From the NCBI GenBank assembly GCA_021234155.1, contig JAJEKV010000035.1:1552001-1616000 (forward strand): a stretch of DNA of 64,000 nt. The letters are read 5' to 3'. A model generated the notes under the pieces. The model saw only the letters and a program-made list of their open reading frames with translations. It did not search any database and had not been told where the DNA came from. The position numbers and the translations under genes were made by a program. Of this stretch, positions 1 to 9,887 are shown in pieces (position 1 is the stretch's first letter; every line of letters begins with the position of its first letter). Source of the DNA: Isoetes taiwanensis (taxonomy: Eukaryota > Streptophyta > Lycopodiopsida > Isoetales > Isoetaceae).

Positions 1-1200
1 AAAACACCCAAGGCGTCTCTATTTTCGAAACAAGGGGTTAGTTTTCTTGGTATAGGCTTTTGGTTTAATCTCATGTTAGTTACAGCTGATGGCATGGTTT
101 TGATGTCAGGATCGCCATATCTCCCCACCTCCCATTGCTCCCGCACTGCCCCTTCTCCTTCTTCCTCTCACTATTTTTTCATTAAAAAATCCAAGCAGTA
201 AAAGCAATTGGAAAGGGTTGGAAAGGGCGCATGGGTTTGAGGAAATGCGACGGTTAGGCACTCACAAAAATCCATTGCTCCTTGAGCTACCAGATTGAAT
301 GTTTTTTTAAACATGTTGTCAAGCATCAAAAGTTGCCGCACAGGATGGGTCATATTTTTGAATGTCTGAATAGCATGAAGTTATGGGTTGTTATGGCAGT
401 GCTTTCCGCCAGCAAAAGTTTAACAAACACCAGCAATAATTTTGGGCAGACTATTTTGAATCTTTTAGAGAGGTTTCAGCGAGATAAGTCTTGAAGCAAA
501 AAACAGCCGAAACAAGCAAGATTTTGGAGCATTTTGTAGCTGGAGGAAATTCCAAAGCCAGAGCATCATAGACGGAACTTGTTTTTTTATGGTATTTACT
601 CCGCAAAAGAGACATGTGCCAAAAATCCAATCCAATGTGTTTGAACATCCTAGGTCATATACACGCTTGCTTCACTATGGTGGAGGCTGCAAAAACATTG
701 TTTCTCCTCACGGCTGAGCAGACAGTTTTCTACACCATTCTTCTCATATGTTTTGCTCTGGTGAGATTTGCTGGGCTTATTTACATTTGTGCTTTAAAAC
801 AACATTCTTAGATCAGATTGCAGTAATCATGACTTCACACCGTCTCTCCTTTTATCTCCAGAGTTTTGAATGCATGTTTCTCATCTTCGGCCATTTGATT
901 TTGTGGAATGAATTCCTTACAGTCTATATGCATGCCTGTGACTTTAGGCAACATAGAAAGAAGCTCAAATGCATCAGTCCTTCCAGGTTATGAGCTTCGA
1001 TTTTTATTTCCAAAAGCTCCCTCCAGGTTGTGTGTTTGATTCACCTTTTTAAATAAATCTGAAGCATTATCAGTTTGATGGCTAAAAAAGTTCTTATATG
1101 TTATTACCGTTGACAAATGGAGAGCAAGCTGAGTTTAATGTCAATATACTGTCATTTCTTTATTAATCCATCTTAGCATGTCATTCTCTGTGGGATTTGC
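1..1200. other. Stretch without a supported gene
   Basis: Only short open frames are present and none resembles a family I recognise. Consensus-like splice sequences occur, for example GTAAGG after 1275, so parts may be introns or untranslated exons of a damaged gene. The same sequence is found at 36527-37730 with scattered small indels that break every open frame differently, which argues against coding. Confidence 0.5.
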
Positions 1201-1275
1201 AGTGAAGAAATTGAATGATGATATATATTCTAGCTACATTGCCATCTTTGTGCAAACAACGCCATCAGGTTTCAA
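1201..1275 (+). pseudogene. Possible orphan exon, unknown product
   Basis: A 75-base open block is bounded on the left by TTTGCAG-like acceptor sequence and on the right by CAAG followed by GTAAGG, a good plant donor. It would encode about 25 residues ending in TTPSGFK. It is preserved in copy B at 37725-37800. I do not recognise the protein and no matching neighbour exon is evident. It may be part of the set of captured gene pieces upstream of the Helitron-type end. Confidence 0.25.
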
Positions 1276-1449
1276 GGTAAGGAAATATTTGATCCGTTAT
1301 CTTTCTTTAGAGTTTTATCTTTCTTTAGGGTTTTTCCGGCTGGAGCACTGGGCCAGGAGTTTTTCTGACGCCATAGCCATCCTCTACCCTGCCTTGCCTT
1401 TTCTTCACATTGGATTTTTGCCTTTTGCCTCCGGCAAGGAATTTCTGTT

Positions 1450-1901
1450 ATGGACCAGAACAGCAGCAGATTTTGCTACTTATGCTGCTTGTTTGAGGAC
1501 CTGTGGCAATCTTAAAGCATTATCTGAGATAAGGACAGTGCATCGCCTTGTAGACACGGGTAGGTTTAGGAGGAATACTTTCCTGGGGAATTTGTTGGTT
1601 GATATTTATGGCAAATGTGGTAGCTTAGATGAAGCCATTGCAGTGTTTGAGAAAATACCCGAGCCCAATGTATATTCCTGGAATGCAATTATGGCAGCTT
1701 ATGTCCAGCATGGGGAGGCCAAACGAGCTTGTGACTTTCATAAGATGCAGCGCGCGAAGGATTTAAACCAGATAACTGCACATTTTCTATAATTTTGTCT
1801 ACCTGTATTGGTCCTCAAGCACTGGAAACGGGTAAAATGATCCATCAATGTCTCATTGATACTGGGATCCAGACCGATGTGTTTGTAGGTGCCTGTTTAT
1901 A
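1450..1901 (+). pseudogene. PPR-protein fragment (plus strand)
   Basis: The translation contains a run typical of land-plant pentatricopeptide-repeat proteins of the PLS class, including NLLVDIYGKCGSLDEA, VFEKIPEPNVYSWNAI and MAAYVQHG. After a frame shift it continues to 1901 as ALETGKMIHQ and TDVFVGACL. PPR proteins bind organellar RNA and usually have ten or more repeats of about 35 residues; only about four are visible here. At 1901 the sequence switches directly into a PPR piece on the other strand, so no intact gene exists. No start or targeting peptide can be assigned. Confidence 0.8.
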
Positions 1902-2415
1902 ATCGCCAGACAGAGAAACAAAATAATGACGACCCTCGAATTGCAGGCCTGAATGGCTGCACACAGAAAGGACATGGACAAATGTAACCCTATCTGGCTT
2001 TACTCCTTCTATACACATTTGTTTATATAGATTTAGAACCTCTTCAGCATGACCATTATGTTCATCGGATGCTATCATTGCAGTCCAGGAAACAGCATCC
2101 CTATTGCAAATTTTGTTAAAAGCTTTATGGGCGTCTTCTAAATTACCAGATTTTCCATACATATTGATAAGAACAGTACCCACAACATCTGATTCAAATT
2201 CCCTCTGAATTATGGAAGGATGCACTGCTCTGCCAATTCCAAGTGCTGAAAGACCTGTACATGCATCAAGCACACTGACAAAGGTAATTTTGTTTGCCCT
2301 TATGCCTGCATTATTCATTTGTTGAAAGAGTTAAAGAGCTTGTTTAGCTTGGCCGTTCTGTGCAAAGGCAGTGATCATGGTGTTCCATGTCACGTCATCT
2401 TTTTGAGAGCTTAGG
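1902..2415 (-). pseudogene. PPR-protein fragment (inverted piece)
   Basis: Read on the minus strand from about 2415, this encodes PPR motifs: DVTWNTMITAFAQNGQAKQAL, then an in-frame TAA, then LFQQMNNAGIRANKITFVSV, VLINMYGKSGNLEDAHKAF, DAVSWTAMIA and GVKPDRVTFVHVLSVCSHSG, ending in FEGRHYFVSLSGDY near 1905. This is the usual order toward the end of a PLS-type PPR protein. It meets the plus-strand PPR piece head-on at about 1901, so the two halves of one gene, or two related genes, were joined by an inversion. The stop codon replaces a residue normally E or K before LFQQM. Confidence 0.8.
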
Positions 2416-2550
2416 CTTCTGCAATGCTGATAGTTTGGAGTCCAGATGAGAATATACCGGCACATGTTTTCTATTAGATGTATTTATGTTATCCTTTAAG
2501 CATTTTAGGTTGTTCTGATTAATGCTTACCTCAATTCAACTGGCTTGCAG

Positions 2551-2669
2551 GAAATTGTGAACTTGCTTCTTTGTGGCAATGTCTTTAATGGGAACTATAA
2601 GTTTGGTCGTGATATGTGTCTCAAAGAAGTACCAAATGTTTATGTACATGATGTAAAGCTTGATTCTAA
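2551..2669 (+). pseudogene. Possible orphan exon, unknown product
   Basis: A block opening after TTGCAG and ending in TCTAAG before GTATGTAG translates without stops as about 40 residues, including NLLLCGNVFNGNYKFGRD and VYVHDVKLDSK. A partial second copy of its start lies at 4465-4515, embedded in a repeat of the flanking intron-like sequence. I do not recognise the protein family. The splice-site context and lack of stops suggest a genuine exon that was captured or duplicated with its intron edges. Confidence 0.35.
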
Positions 2670-2825
2670 GGTATGTAGGAATACTTTGTGAGTGCATTCC
2701 TAGGTCGGATTAATCCTGCTAGCTTATACTTTTATATAGTTTAGCAGAGATAGTGTTAAATAAGATCATTTACGTTGCGTCCATTTATGGAAATTTGACA
2801 GATATGTCCGTTTTGTTCATGGTAG

Positions 2826-3101
2826 TTTCCACGGGAATACGATGGTGCATGCGTTCAAATGAGGCTTTCGTATAGCACTGCTGCCCATTTCTTCCTTTTC
2901 CTGGTGTGATGGACAGACTGTGGGCTTGCAGGGGCTTTGGGACTTATCCGCATCCTTATCTACAAGGTCTGCTTTTAGGAATTAGGCTAAAAAAATTTGC
3001 AGGGCAGAGTTTTTTATCTGGTTGTTGTCAATAGGTATATATGGATGGCACCACTACCATGTCCACATATGATAGAAAAGCAAGCTTGCATGAATTCTAT
3101 G
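2826..3101 (+). pseudogene. AIRP2-like RING E3 ligase fragment, exons 2-3
   Basis: Exon-like block 2826-2966 encodes FPREYDGACVQMRLSYS, then HFFLFLV, an in-frame TGA, WTDCGLAGALGL and RILIYK. Block 3035-3101, after an ATAG acceptor and before GTATGG, encodes VYMDGTTTMSTYDRKASLHE. This is the N-terminal region of the plant AIRP2-type C3HC4 RING E3 ubiquitin ligases, recalled from Arabidopsis AIRP2, which act in abscisic-acid signalling. The RING domain that should follow is not seen in the window. The TGA and the missing downstream exons make it a pseudogene. The assignment rests on remembered family sequence. Confidence 0.65.
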
Positions 3102-3659
3102 GTATGGCCTTAAGGAGCCTTGTAATTTTAAATATTCCAAGGTTTTTTCATGAGTAAACTATAAAACATCCAAGGAGTAAACTATAAAACGTTGTGGTTG
3201 AGGGAAATCAGCCTTTATTAATTAAGGTGAATGGAATCTCCAGTGAGTGGCAAACCGGAAAGCACAGCTTATGTAAAAAGTCTTTACATCAACTAAAAAG
3301 AATTTTCCGTAAACTGGGCTCTAATTTATCAAAGTAGTTTCCAATGTTGGCTGTGGACTTAATTAATAGGCCACATCTTCCTTAATGGCTTTTACAACTG
3401 TAATTCAACTGTGGAACTTGATTGGAGTTTCCCAGCTTTGTTGAGTCAATAGGCTTTCTTTGGTTGTTGTGTGTGTTTATTCAAATGCTGCATGCCATCA
3501 TATGCCCTTCAGTCCTTTTTTCTGAAACTCAAACCTGGGATGATTGTTATTATAAAAGCAGGAACCATAAGGAATACTTAAATTGCTTTCTTCTTTTGAC
3601 ACTTACGTACCCATCATTGACAGAAGGGTGGTGTAAAGGAGCCAGTATAGGCTACATAA

Positions 3660-3945
3660 ATGATTTTGTTGACAAAAAGACACGGGAAGACGTTCAAGGA
3701 ATCCCTAAAATCGTTAGAGGCTGATATACAACATGCTAATACTCTGTGAGTGCATTCCTATGTCGAATTAATCCTGCTAGCTTATACCTTTATATAGTTT
3801 AGCAGAGATGGTATTAAATAAGGTCATTTATGTTGCGCTCATTTATGGAAATTTGAAAGATTATGTCCATTTTGTTCATGGCAGAGGAGCAAAATTTCCA
3901 CGGGAATACGATGGTGCATGCATTCAAATGAGGCTTTCATATAGC
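3660..3945 (+). pseudogene. AIRP2-like RING E3 ligase fragment, exons 1-2
   Basis: An ATG at 3660 opens a frame encoding TFKESLKSLEADIQHANTL up to a GTGAGT donor at 3746. After a CAG acceptor at 3884 it continues in phase as GAKFPREYDGACIQMRLSYS. This is the expected first and second exon of an AIRP2-type RING ligase, but it lies downstream of the other exon 2-3 block instead of before it. Homology breaks at about 3945, where the sequence switches to a stretch resembling 4633-4690. The intron is nearly the same as 2683-2825, so an internal duplication scrambled the order. Confidence 0.65.
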
Positions 3946-4786
3946 ACATATGTCACCATTTAAAAGAACGATCTCCACTATATTTCTGCTTTGTTTATTG
4001 TGAGATTTCAGGCATGACCTACGATATCACCTACGATATCATCTATTGTACTGTTGTTGCTGGTGTGTGCAAGGCAGAGTTGCAAGGATCTTGTGATATT
4101 TTGGATGCCGCAAATTGTGGTTAACTTGATCATATTATCGCAATGTGATTGAATCGTACCTGAACCATTGGATTTTCTCTTCCTTTTGAGTAAGCTCATG
4201 GTTCATTGTAGGCTTAAGAAGGAGATGAAAATACTTGGAAAATAGGAGATTGACCTAGCGGATGGCCAAATTTTTGAATCATGACATTGATGATGTGTCC
4301 TTTCTACCTTGAAGAAAAATCATAGCTTAGGCTTTTGCAACGATGATAGTTTGGAGTCCAGATGAGAATATGCTGGCACATATTTCCATTAGATGTATTT
4401 ATGTTATCCTTTTAGCATTTTAGATTGTTTTGGTTAATGCTTACCTCAATTCAAATGGCTTGCAGGAAATTGAGAACTTGCTTTGTTGTGGCAATGTCTT
4501 TAATGTGAACTATGAGTGTGGCCTTTAATTATAATCACTGGTTCTGGCAGTTATTGATTTTCTCCCCTTGGAGTATTCTGGTATGCAGCATCAGACTATA
4601 TGCACTGCATCAGGGAAATAGTCGTGTGTTGGAGCACATATATCACCATTTAAAAGAACAATCTCTCCCTTCTACTATTTTTGCTATGTTTATTGTGAGA
4701 GTTCAGGCGTCACTGATGACACTTGCTCTGTGTCTTGTGTCAGAAAGCACTCTTCTACCAATTGAGTAAATATAGATGACAATACT
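3946..4786. repeat. Internally duplicated intron-like DNA
   Basis: Blocks of this stretch repeat sequences found nearby: 4340-4480 resembles 2420-2560, and 3950-4010 resembles 4633-4690. The repeated parts look like intron DNA with embedded acceptor sequences (CTTGCAGGAAATTG). The 85-residue open frame at 4512-4769 has no recognisable domain and is disrupted in copy B; it may include a 5' part of the GIR1-like gene that follows. Confidence 0.45.
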
Positions 4787-4891
4787 ATGGTTGTTGTTGG
4801 ATGCTGCAATTGCCTCAGGTACTTCATGCTTCCTAGGCTTGATTCTAAATGTCCTAATTGTGGAGCTGCCTTACGAATCAGTAATAGCTAA
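4787..4891 (+). pseudogene. GIR1-like zinc-ribbon C-terminal fragment
   Basis: The frame starting at ATG 4787 reads MVVVGCCNCLRYFMLPRLD, then SKCPNCGAALRISNS and a stop. The pattern V-V-V-G-C-x-x-C-L-x-Y-x-M-L followed by K-C-P-x-C is the C-terminal zinc ribbon of the plant GL2-interacting-repressor (GIR1) type of small nuclear proteins. The four cysteines at spacing CxxC and CxxC are intact. The N-terminal part of the family is not clearly present; an in-frame TGA lies just upstream. The same sequence is at 41268-41372. Confidence 0.5.
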
Positions 4892-5937
4892 GGAGTGATC
4901 CTCTGAAAAACCCCATTTCTTAGACCATCTTACTCTCATTTACGATAAAATAGAAGGATAAAATAGAAGGACGTGAAGTGAAAGACATAGTTTTTCAGTT
5001 AATGTGATCAAAGACACACGCAACACCTACATCTATCCAGAATGCGTTCAAGAGAAAGCACTTTAGTCTATTTCTCTCTAGCCTACCATTTTTTAGTGGA
5101 AATTTTGAAATATTCCCACATAATGTATAATTTAAATGGTATTCATGGAAGTTGTTACTGTGGTATTTGATTTAGTCTTCTTTATAAGAAATGAAGCTTG
5201 TAATTGAAGTTATTTCAAGTAAAAAAACTTGTCCATAGCGTGGCATTGGATTAATCATTATCTATTGTTTTTTAACAAATTGTGTGTGCCCTAAGAAGAA
5301 TATAGAAAGTGAAATGACATCTAAGTGCAAAATTAAGGAGACATTTCTATTGGGGATATGAAGGATAAGCAACTTAATTTTGTCTTTTCTAATAATGTCT
5401 AAAAGCTTCTGGAGGCATGCACACGCTTGGTCGGTAACTGAAAGAAACAACATGTATCTTTAGTAGCTAGAACTAGCAGGTATTTTCTATTCAGTAGCCC
5501 AAAACAACAGGCACACTTCACGGCATGTGGATTCACCATTTTTGGATTTGAGCCAATGATGAATTAAACGATGATAATCTCCATTTCATGAGTGCCCATT
5601 TCTGTGAGTACAAGAGGGTTCATCATTCTTGGATTTGAAGAAAAGAATGATAATCCTCATTTCTATGAGTTTTCTACTGCTTGGTATTGCAATCAAATGT
5701 GGTCATGCCTATTATGCGATCACACATTTTAGGTTACCTGCTTTGCGGTTACATATTTTGTGCAAGAATGGCATCCCATTTATCCCAAAGGTTAGAGAGC
5801 AAATACTTACACTTCAAATTCTAAAGCTTTTAACATTTGTTTGTATTGCCTAATATTTAATATTATGCACTATACCCTTTGTATCATCTAACATTCAACT
5901 ATATTTTTATTAGTATTTGAATATATCCCATCAAAAA
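4892..5937. other. AT-rich stretch without a supported gene
   Basis: No recognisable coding region is visible. The sequence is AT-rich and nearly identical to 41373-42416 in copy B. It leads into the Helitron-type hairpin and CTAG at 5938-5965, so it is probably the non-coding subterminal part of that element. Confidence 0.5.
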
Positions 5938-5965
5938 GCCCAGCAACGCTGGGCACTTTTTCTAG
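5938..5965 (+). mobile_element. Helitron-type 3' terminus
   Basis: A perfect hairpin GCCCAGC-aac-GCTGGGC at 5938-5954 is followed after seven bases by CTAG at 5962-5965, and then by T. A short GC-rich palindrome a few bases before a CTRR end, inserted next to T, is the diagnostic right end of a plant Helitron. A related end with the same layout occurs at 63477-63503. The matching 5' TC end could not be located. No Rep/helicase protein is visible, so the element would be non-autonomous. The gene pieces at 1200-4900 would be its captured cargo. Confidence 0.65.
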
Positions 5966-7121
5966 TATTGTATAAGAATGGGCTAACAATGGATCTAAAA
6001 CAACTTCTACGTGGTGGGCCTATAATGTGTGCCATATATCCAATTTGGATGTGCTATGTTTCTTAACGCTTCTTGTGTCATATTTATGAAAAAGGACCAA
6101 CCTGATCTAAAATGGAGGGCCTATAATGGGCCTATAATGTGCTTTTCTTTTTTTGCCCATTGTACATATCCAATTTGGATGTGATATATTTGCTATGCCT
6201 AACGACTCTTCACTAAAATTACGCAAGTAGACCTCCAAGACACATTCTTATCTCCCCTTGGTATACATTATAGTCTCTATACATTTTTCCATATCCTAGA
6301 CTATCCTATCCTATCACATGCTAAATATAAATTAAATTTTAATGAAACTAGCCCAAAAGCAGGTTTGATTACTTTTGCAAAGAAATCTACAAGTTCTAGA
6401 ACATGTTATGAAAAGGTGCTTCAAAATGTTTATTATTGTTGTTTGTTTTACACCATACCACATGTCAGCAGCAGAATAGGAGATCTATTGATGCTAACGT
6501 ATTATTGGGGCGTCTAGATGCCCCAGGATCATGCAAAAAATGAGTGCAGAATTGATATAATTGTGCTATAATGAATTTATAGCTATTGTATGAATTTATA
6601 TAATTATATTGTAAGGATATCTGCAGTATCTCCATTCAAAGACTGGTAAGTTTATAAAGGTAGATGAAAGTAAGCTTGATGTGACGTTCCAGCATAATAT
6701 ACAATATAAATACGTATATTATATTGCCACGTACAGCTTCCAGTTTGTGGCCTTTGTCCCTCAATACATATGTATCTCCCTGGCAAGTAAAGCCGCATGG
6801 CTCTCCTCCTTGATTGCTTTGTTGTCCGGGATGATGTACCCTTATATCTGCGTATCATGACCCTTGAGTTGAAGAAGTTTCTGCCCCAGATCTACTCTTA
6901 TCCTTGAATAGCCTGGCTATTGTCTTGAACTCTCTTTTTACCAAAGGTGCCTTGGTTGCTATCCTTGTCTTTAAGGTGTCGAATACTTCTATCTCGGGCA
7001 TTGAGGTCCTATATGTTGGAGATATGTTCGACATCTTCTCTTCTAATTATTGGTAGGAGTACTTGACGAAGCCATCACCTAGTTGTTGAAGTCATATCTC
7101 ATCGCCACGGTACCTTTGTAA
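5966..7121. other. Repeat-derived stretch without a gene
   Basis: No gene is supported. Repeated short phrases occur, such as GGGCCTATAATG and CCAATTTGGATGTG, each appearing two to three times between 6010 and 6190. A minus-strand open frame at 6652-6858 differs in its N-terminus between the two copies and has no known domain. Confidence 0.4.
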
Positions 7122-7178
7122 GTGCATCTCCATCTAACACGCATGTCACAAGCATCTCCATCTAACATGCATGTCACC
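7122..7178. repeat. 28-bp tandem repeat, two units
   Basis: The phrase GCATCTCCATCTAACAYGCA followed by TGTCAC is repeated twice in direct succession. It is preserved in copy B near 43598-43655. There is no evident coding role. Confidence 0.6.
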
Positions 7179-7319
7179 TGTCGGCTTGAGGTGTTCCTCG
7201 TTCTATTGTTGAGGACACTCGTGTCATAAAGTCGTCAAGTGTTGTTGCTGCCACATGTAACGATCCTGGCCACTTGATGGGGCCAATATACGCACTCATG
7301 TGCGCATATGCATGCTTGA

Positions 7320-7389
7320 CATGCATGCAAGGTAGAACATGCATGCAAGATGGACCATGCATGCAAGATAGAATATGCATGCAACATGG
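7320..7389. repeat. ATGCATGCAA tandem repeat, four units
   Basis: Four units of roughly 19 bases each begin with ATGCATGCAA and end in GGTAGAAC, GATGGACC, GATAGAAT or CATGG. Each contains the self-complementary ATGCAT/GCATGC. The array is identical in copy B at 43826-43895. It gives rise to histidine/cysteine-rich open frames on the minus strand that are not likely to be genes. Confidence 0.75.
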
Positions 7390-9521
7390 AGAAGCATATA
7401 AGCAAAATTATTTTTGGAGAGCTTAGTGCGGATTATAGGCGTGAAGGTTTTTGGCAAGAGAAGGCAACTGGGCATGAAGGCAAAGAAGGATTACCTTTGG
7501 GAGGATTGGCGGATCAAGTGAGGGATGCGAGCTTGGGAGCGACATCAAATATTCTTCTATCTATGGTGGGGTTTGCATTGATTCTTAAGGTGACATATCT
7601 TTGCAACTAGGCATGATTAGAATATGATTTGTGATGAGAGGATGTGGTGCCTATATACCGATGTGGAATCATTGACATAAAAGTGATTTTTCTGCTGTAA
7701 GTGCTATGCAAAAGGGAATCCTGCACCAGTATATAAGAAATTGAATCGGCCCATGAGATGCGAGGTTAAATCATCAGGAAATGCATGAAAGAGAAAGCGA
7801 TGTTAAAGGGTCGTTTTAGAAGAATCAAAGAGCCAAATTAGGCGGAATTAGAGTCGGAATAGCCATTCTACATGCAACCAAAGCTGCCTCAAAAGTGGTC
7901 TTGACCTTTGTCGGTTTATGTTCTTTGGTCTTTTTATGCGGTTGGTGTTTTTTTTTTGTCATTATTTATTATATGAAGTAGAGATTGAGGTGTTAAATAT
8001 AGGAGCCATGTATCTAGTGCATGAGAGCTTGAATGAAGATATCATATTCAAGAGATCGTGGAAGAAAGATAGTAATTCTAGTAAGAACATGCATTGCAGT
8101 GGATCACTAAACTTATTTACCTAAGAAAATATAAAACCTAAGCTTAATAATTCCCAGGCTAAAGAGTTATTATATATTTTGGCTCATGGAGATGGAGCCT
8201 AGGTCTGGAATCCTTTGGCAGGTGATATAAGCACCCTATGGAATTTAAGCTGGAAAGACGTAATTTGGAGGCTCTATATTAATTGTGCTATTAAATTGAT
8301 TAGCTAAGGAAGTGGTATTTAAATTATAAAACATTAAAACCATAGCTAGAGATGTCTTAAGGAATTAATGTTGTGAAGTGGACTATATTTACATTAAAGA
8401 AGTGGTTCTGGCTTGCTACATCGCCTAGGTTGGTTGGTTATTGGGATTTCATCACCGAAATGACTACTTTAACATGGGCAGTTGTATGGGCAACTTCAGC
8501 AAGTGGCTAGGGTATGGTTTAGACACATGTATATGGTAAATAACTAATGAACAACACATGTCATCATCTCAGTCATTGTGTCGCAGTGTCTTGGTATTTT
8601 GTTATGTACTTGGATCCTCAGGAATTCGGACTTCTAGGTTGGTGCTTTGGGTTGCTCGGCATGACCCATGTTTCTATGTTCTATGTATTTGTGCTTTCTG
8701 TGACAGGGCATTAGTTCTCTGGCGGGATTGCTCGTCGTCAACTCTTGTGAACTCCCATGGTAAGAGGTCCTCCGATTGCGGCGATGATTTGAGAGAGGGT
8801 ATCATCTGAGGGTTCACCCCACCACCTCACTACAAGGCTTGGAATGTAAGGCTGGCTGGCGTTATCCCCGCAGGGGGGCTGTATCTAATTTGGCTGAGCT
8901 ACCCATTGTCCCGGAGTTTGTTTATGATGGTTTGGTACTCTGGTTATGTTCTTGCTCTTGATGTTCATGATGTTTCCTTTATTGTCATAGTCTAGCATTG
9001 CACCATAGGTTCTTGTGTCTTTGAGTTGCTATGCAAGATGTTCTATGCATGCAAAGGCAGCTATGGGATCCCCACTTAGTCACAAGGACTAACCCCTTTG
9101 AGTGCATTGTGCAGTGGATTAACAAGCAGTGGTCAAGCTAGCGGCAGCAGTGTAGCCAAGGATCGTGATTGAGTTCCAGAGGAGAAGCTCTTGTGTCAAA
9201 TTGCTCAGCTAGATCTTATGAATGTACCGATGATAGTATTTCTCTGAATATTATTGTATTTGATGATGGATATACTATCGATTATTATGAGTAAGAAGAT
9301 TCAATTCTTCACCAATACTATCAACCTAGAATTAGAGTAAGTTTAGACAAGATCCAGGGAGTTGCGGGAGGGTCAACTCAGCGAGCTTATTCGCCCACGG
9401 GAGATGTCGTTGCAAAACCTAGATGGTGCACGCTAATGATCTTGACATGACCGGTGTTGTCTCTCATATTGACATTGTGCTAGACGAGCATTCTTCTACT
9501 TGAGGCCGCTTCCCGAAGTGT
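7390..9521. other. Repeat-derived stretch without a gene
   Basis: No domain is recognisable on either strand. Short open frames (for example 7350-7610 and 7918-8124) are partly preserved in copy B, but their edges shift with indels. Around 8560-8960 the two copies differ densely at CG and CHG sites, while the AT-rich parts agree. Confidence 0.4.
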
Positions 9522-9887
9522 TTGGAGTCGAAGCTTTGTTTGGGCTCTGGTCGTTTCTCCCTCATACTTGCTCTTCCATTCGAAAACTTGTCCTTGGGCT
9601 ATAGATGTCCTTCTTTGTTTCATCCTTTGGCAAACGAAGTAATGGGGACTCTCGATCTAAACGTTAAACCTCTAAGACATGACTTTAAGCTCATGTTTGT
9701 ACACTATATATGTGAGCCTCCGAGATATACAATAGACATATACATGCTTATATTAGGATTTCGATTCATCTACTTTTCCAATTTATATAAGAGGTTATAC
9801 TTAAATGTTTATACTCCTTTAGGATTTTTCCCTCCTCCTATCGCAGTTGATTCTTTGATTTTGTTGCATATTCCTCATTCTACTTGA
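9522..9887 (+). CDS. Hypothetical 121-residue open frame
   Basis: The frame runs ATG to stop, and copy B at 46034-46399 is identical base for base, in contrast to the flanking DNA where the copies differ every few tens of bases. The protein has hydrophobic, tyrosine-rich central and C-terminal parts (for example YMLILGFRFIYFSNLY) and no family I recognise. Identity over about 400 bp also extends past the stop codon, so it may reflect absence of error-prone sites instead of selection. It is kept as a low-confidence candidate. Confidence 0.15.
   Translation: MESKLCLGSGRFSLILALPFENLSLGYRCPSLFHPLANEVMGTLDLNVKPLRHDFKLMFVHYICEPPRYTIDIYMLILGFRFIYFSNLYKRLYLNVYTPLGFFPPPIAVDSLILLHIPHST

Noticed and set aside
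5938-5965. Hairpin followed by T-run read as a bacterial intrinsic terminator
   Set aside because: The context is plant nuclear DNA, and the hairpin is followed by a precise CTAG-T with a second example of the same layout at 63503. That fits a Helitron end far better.
7174-7380. Minus-strand open frame rich in MHVLPCMH repeats as a small cysteine-rich peptide
   Set aside because: It is produced by the ATGCATGCAA array and differs at both ends between the two copies.
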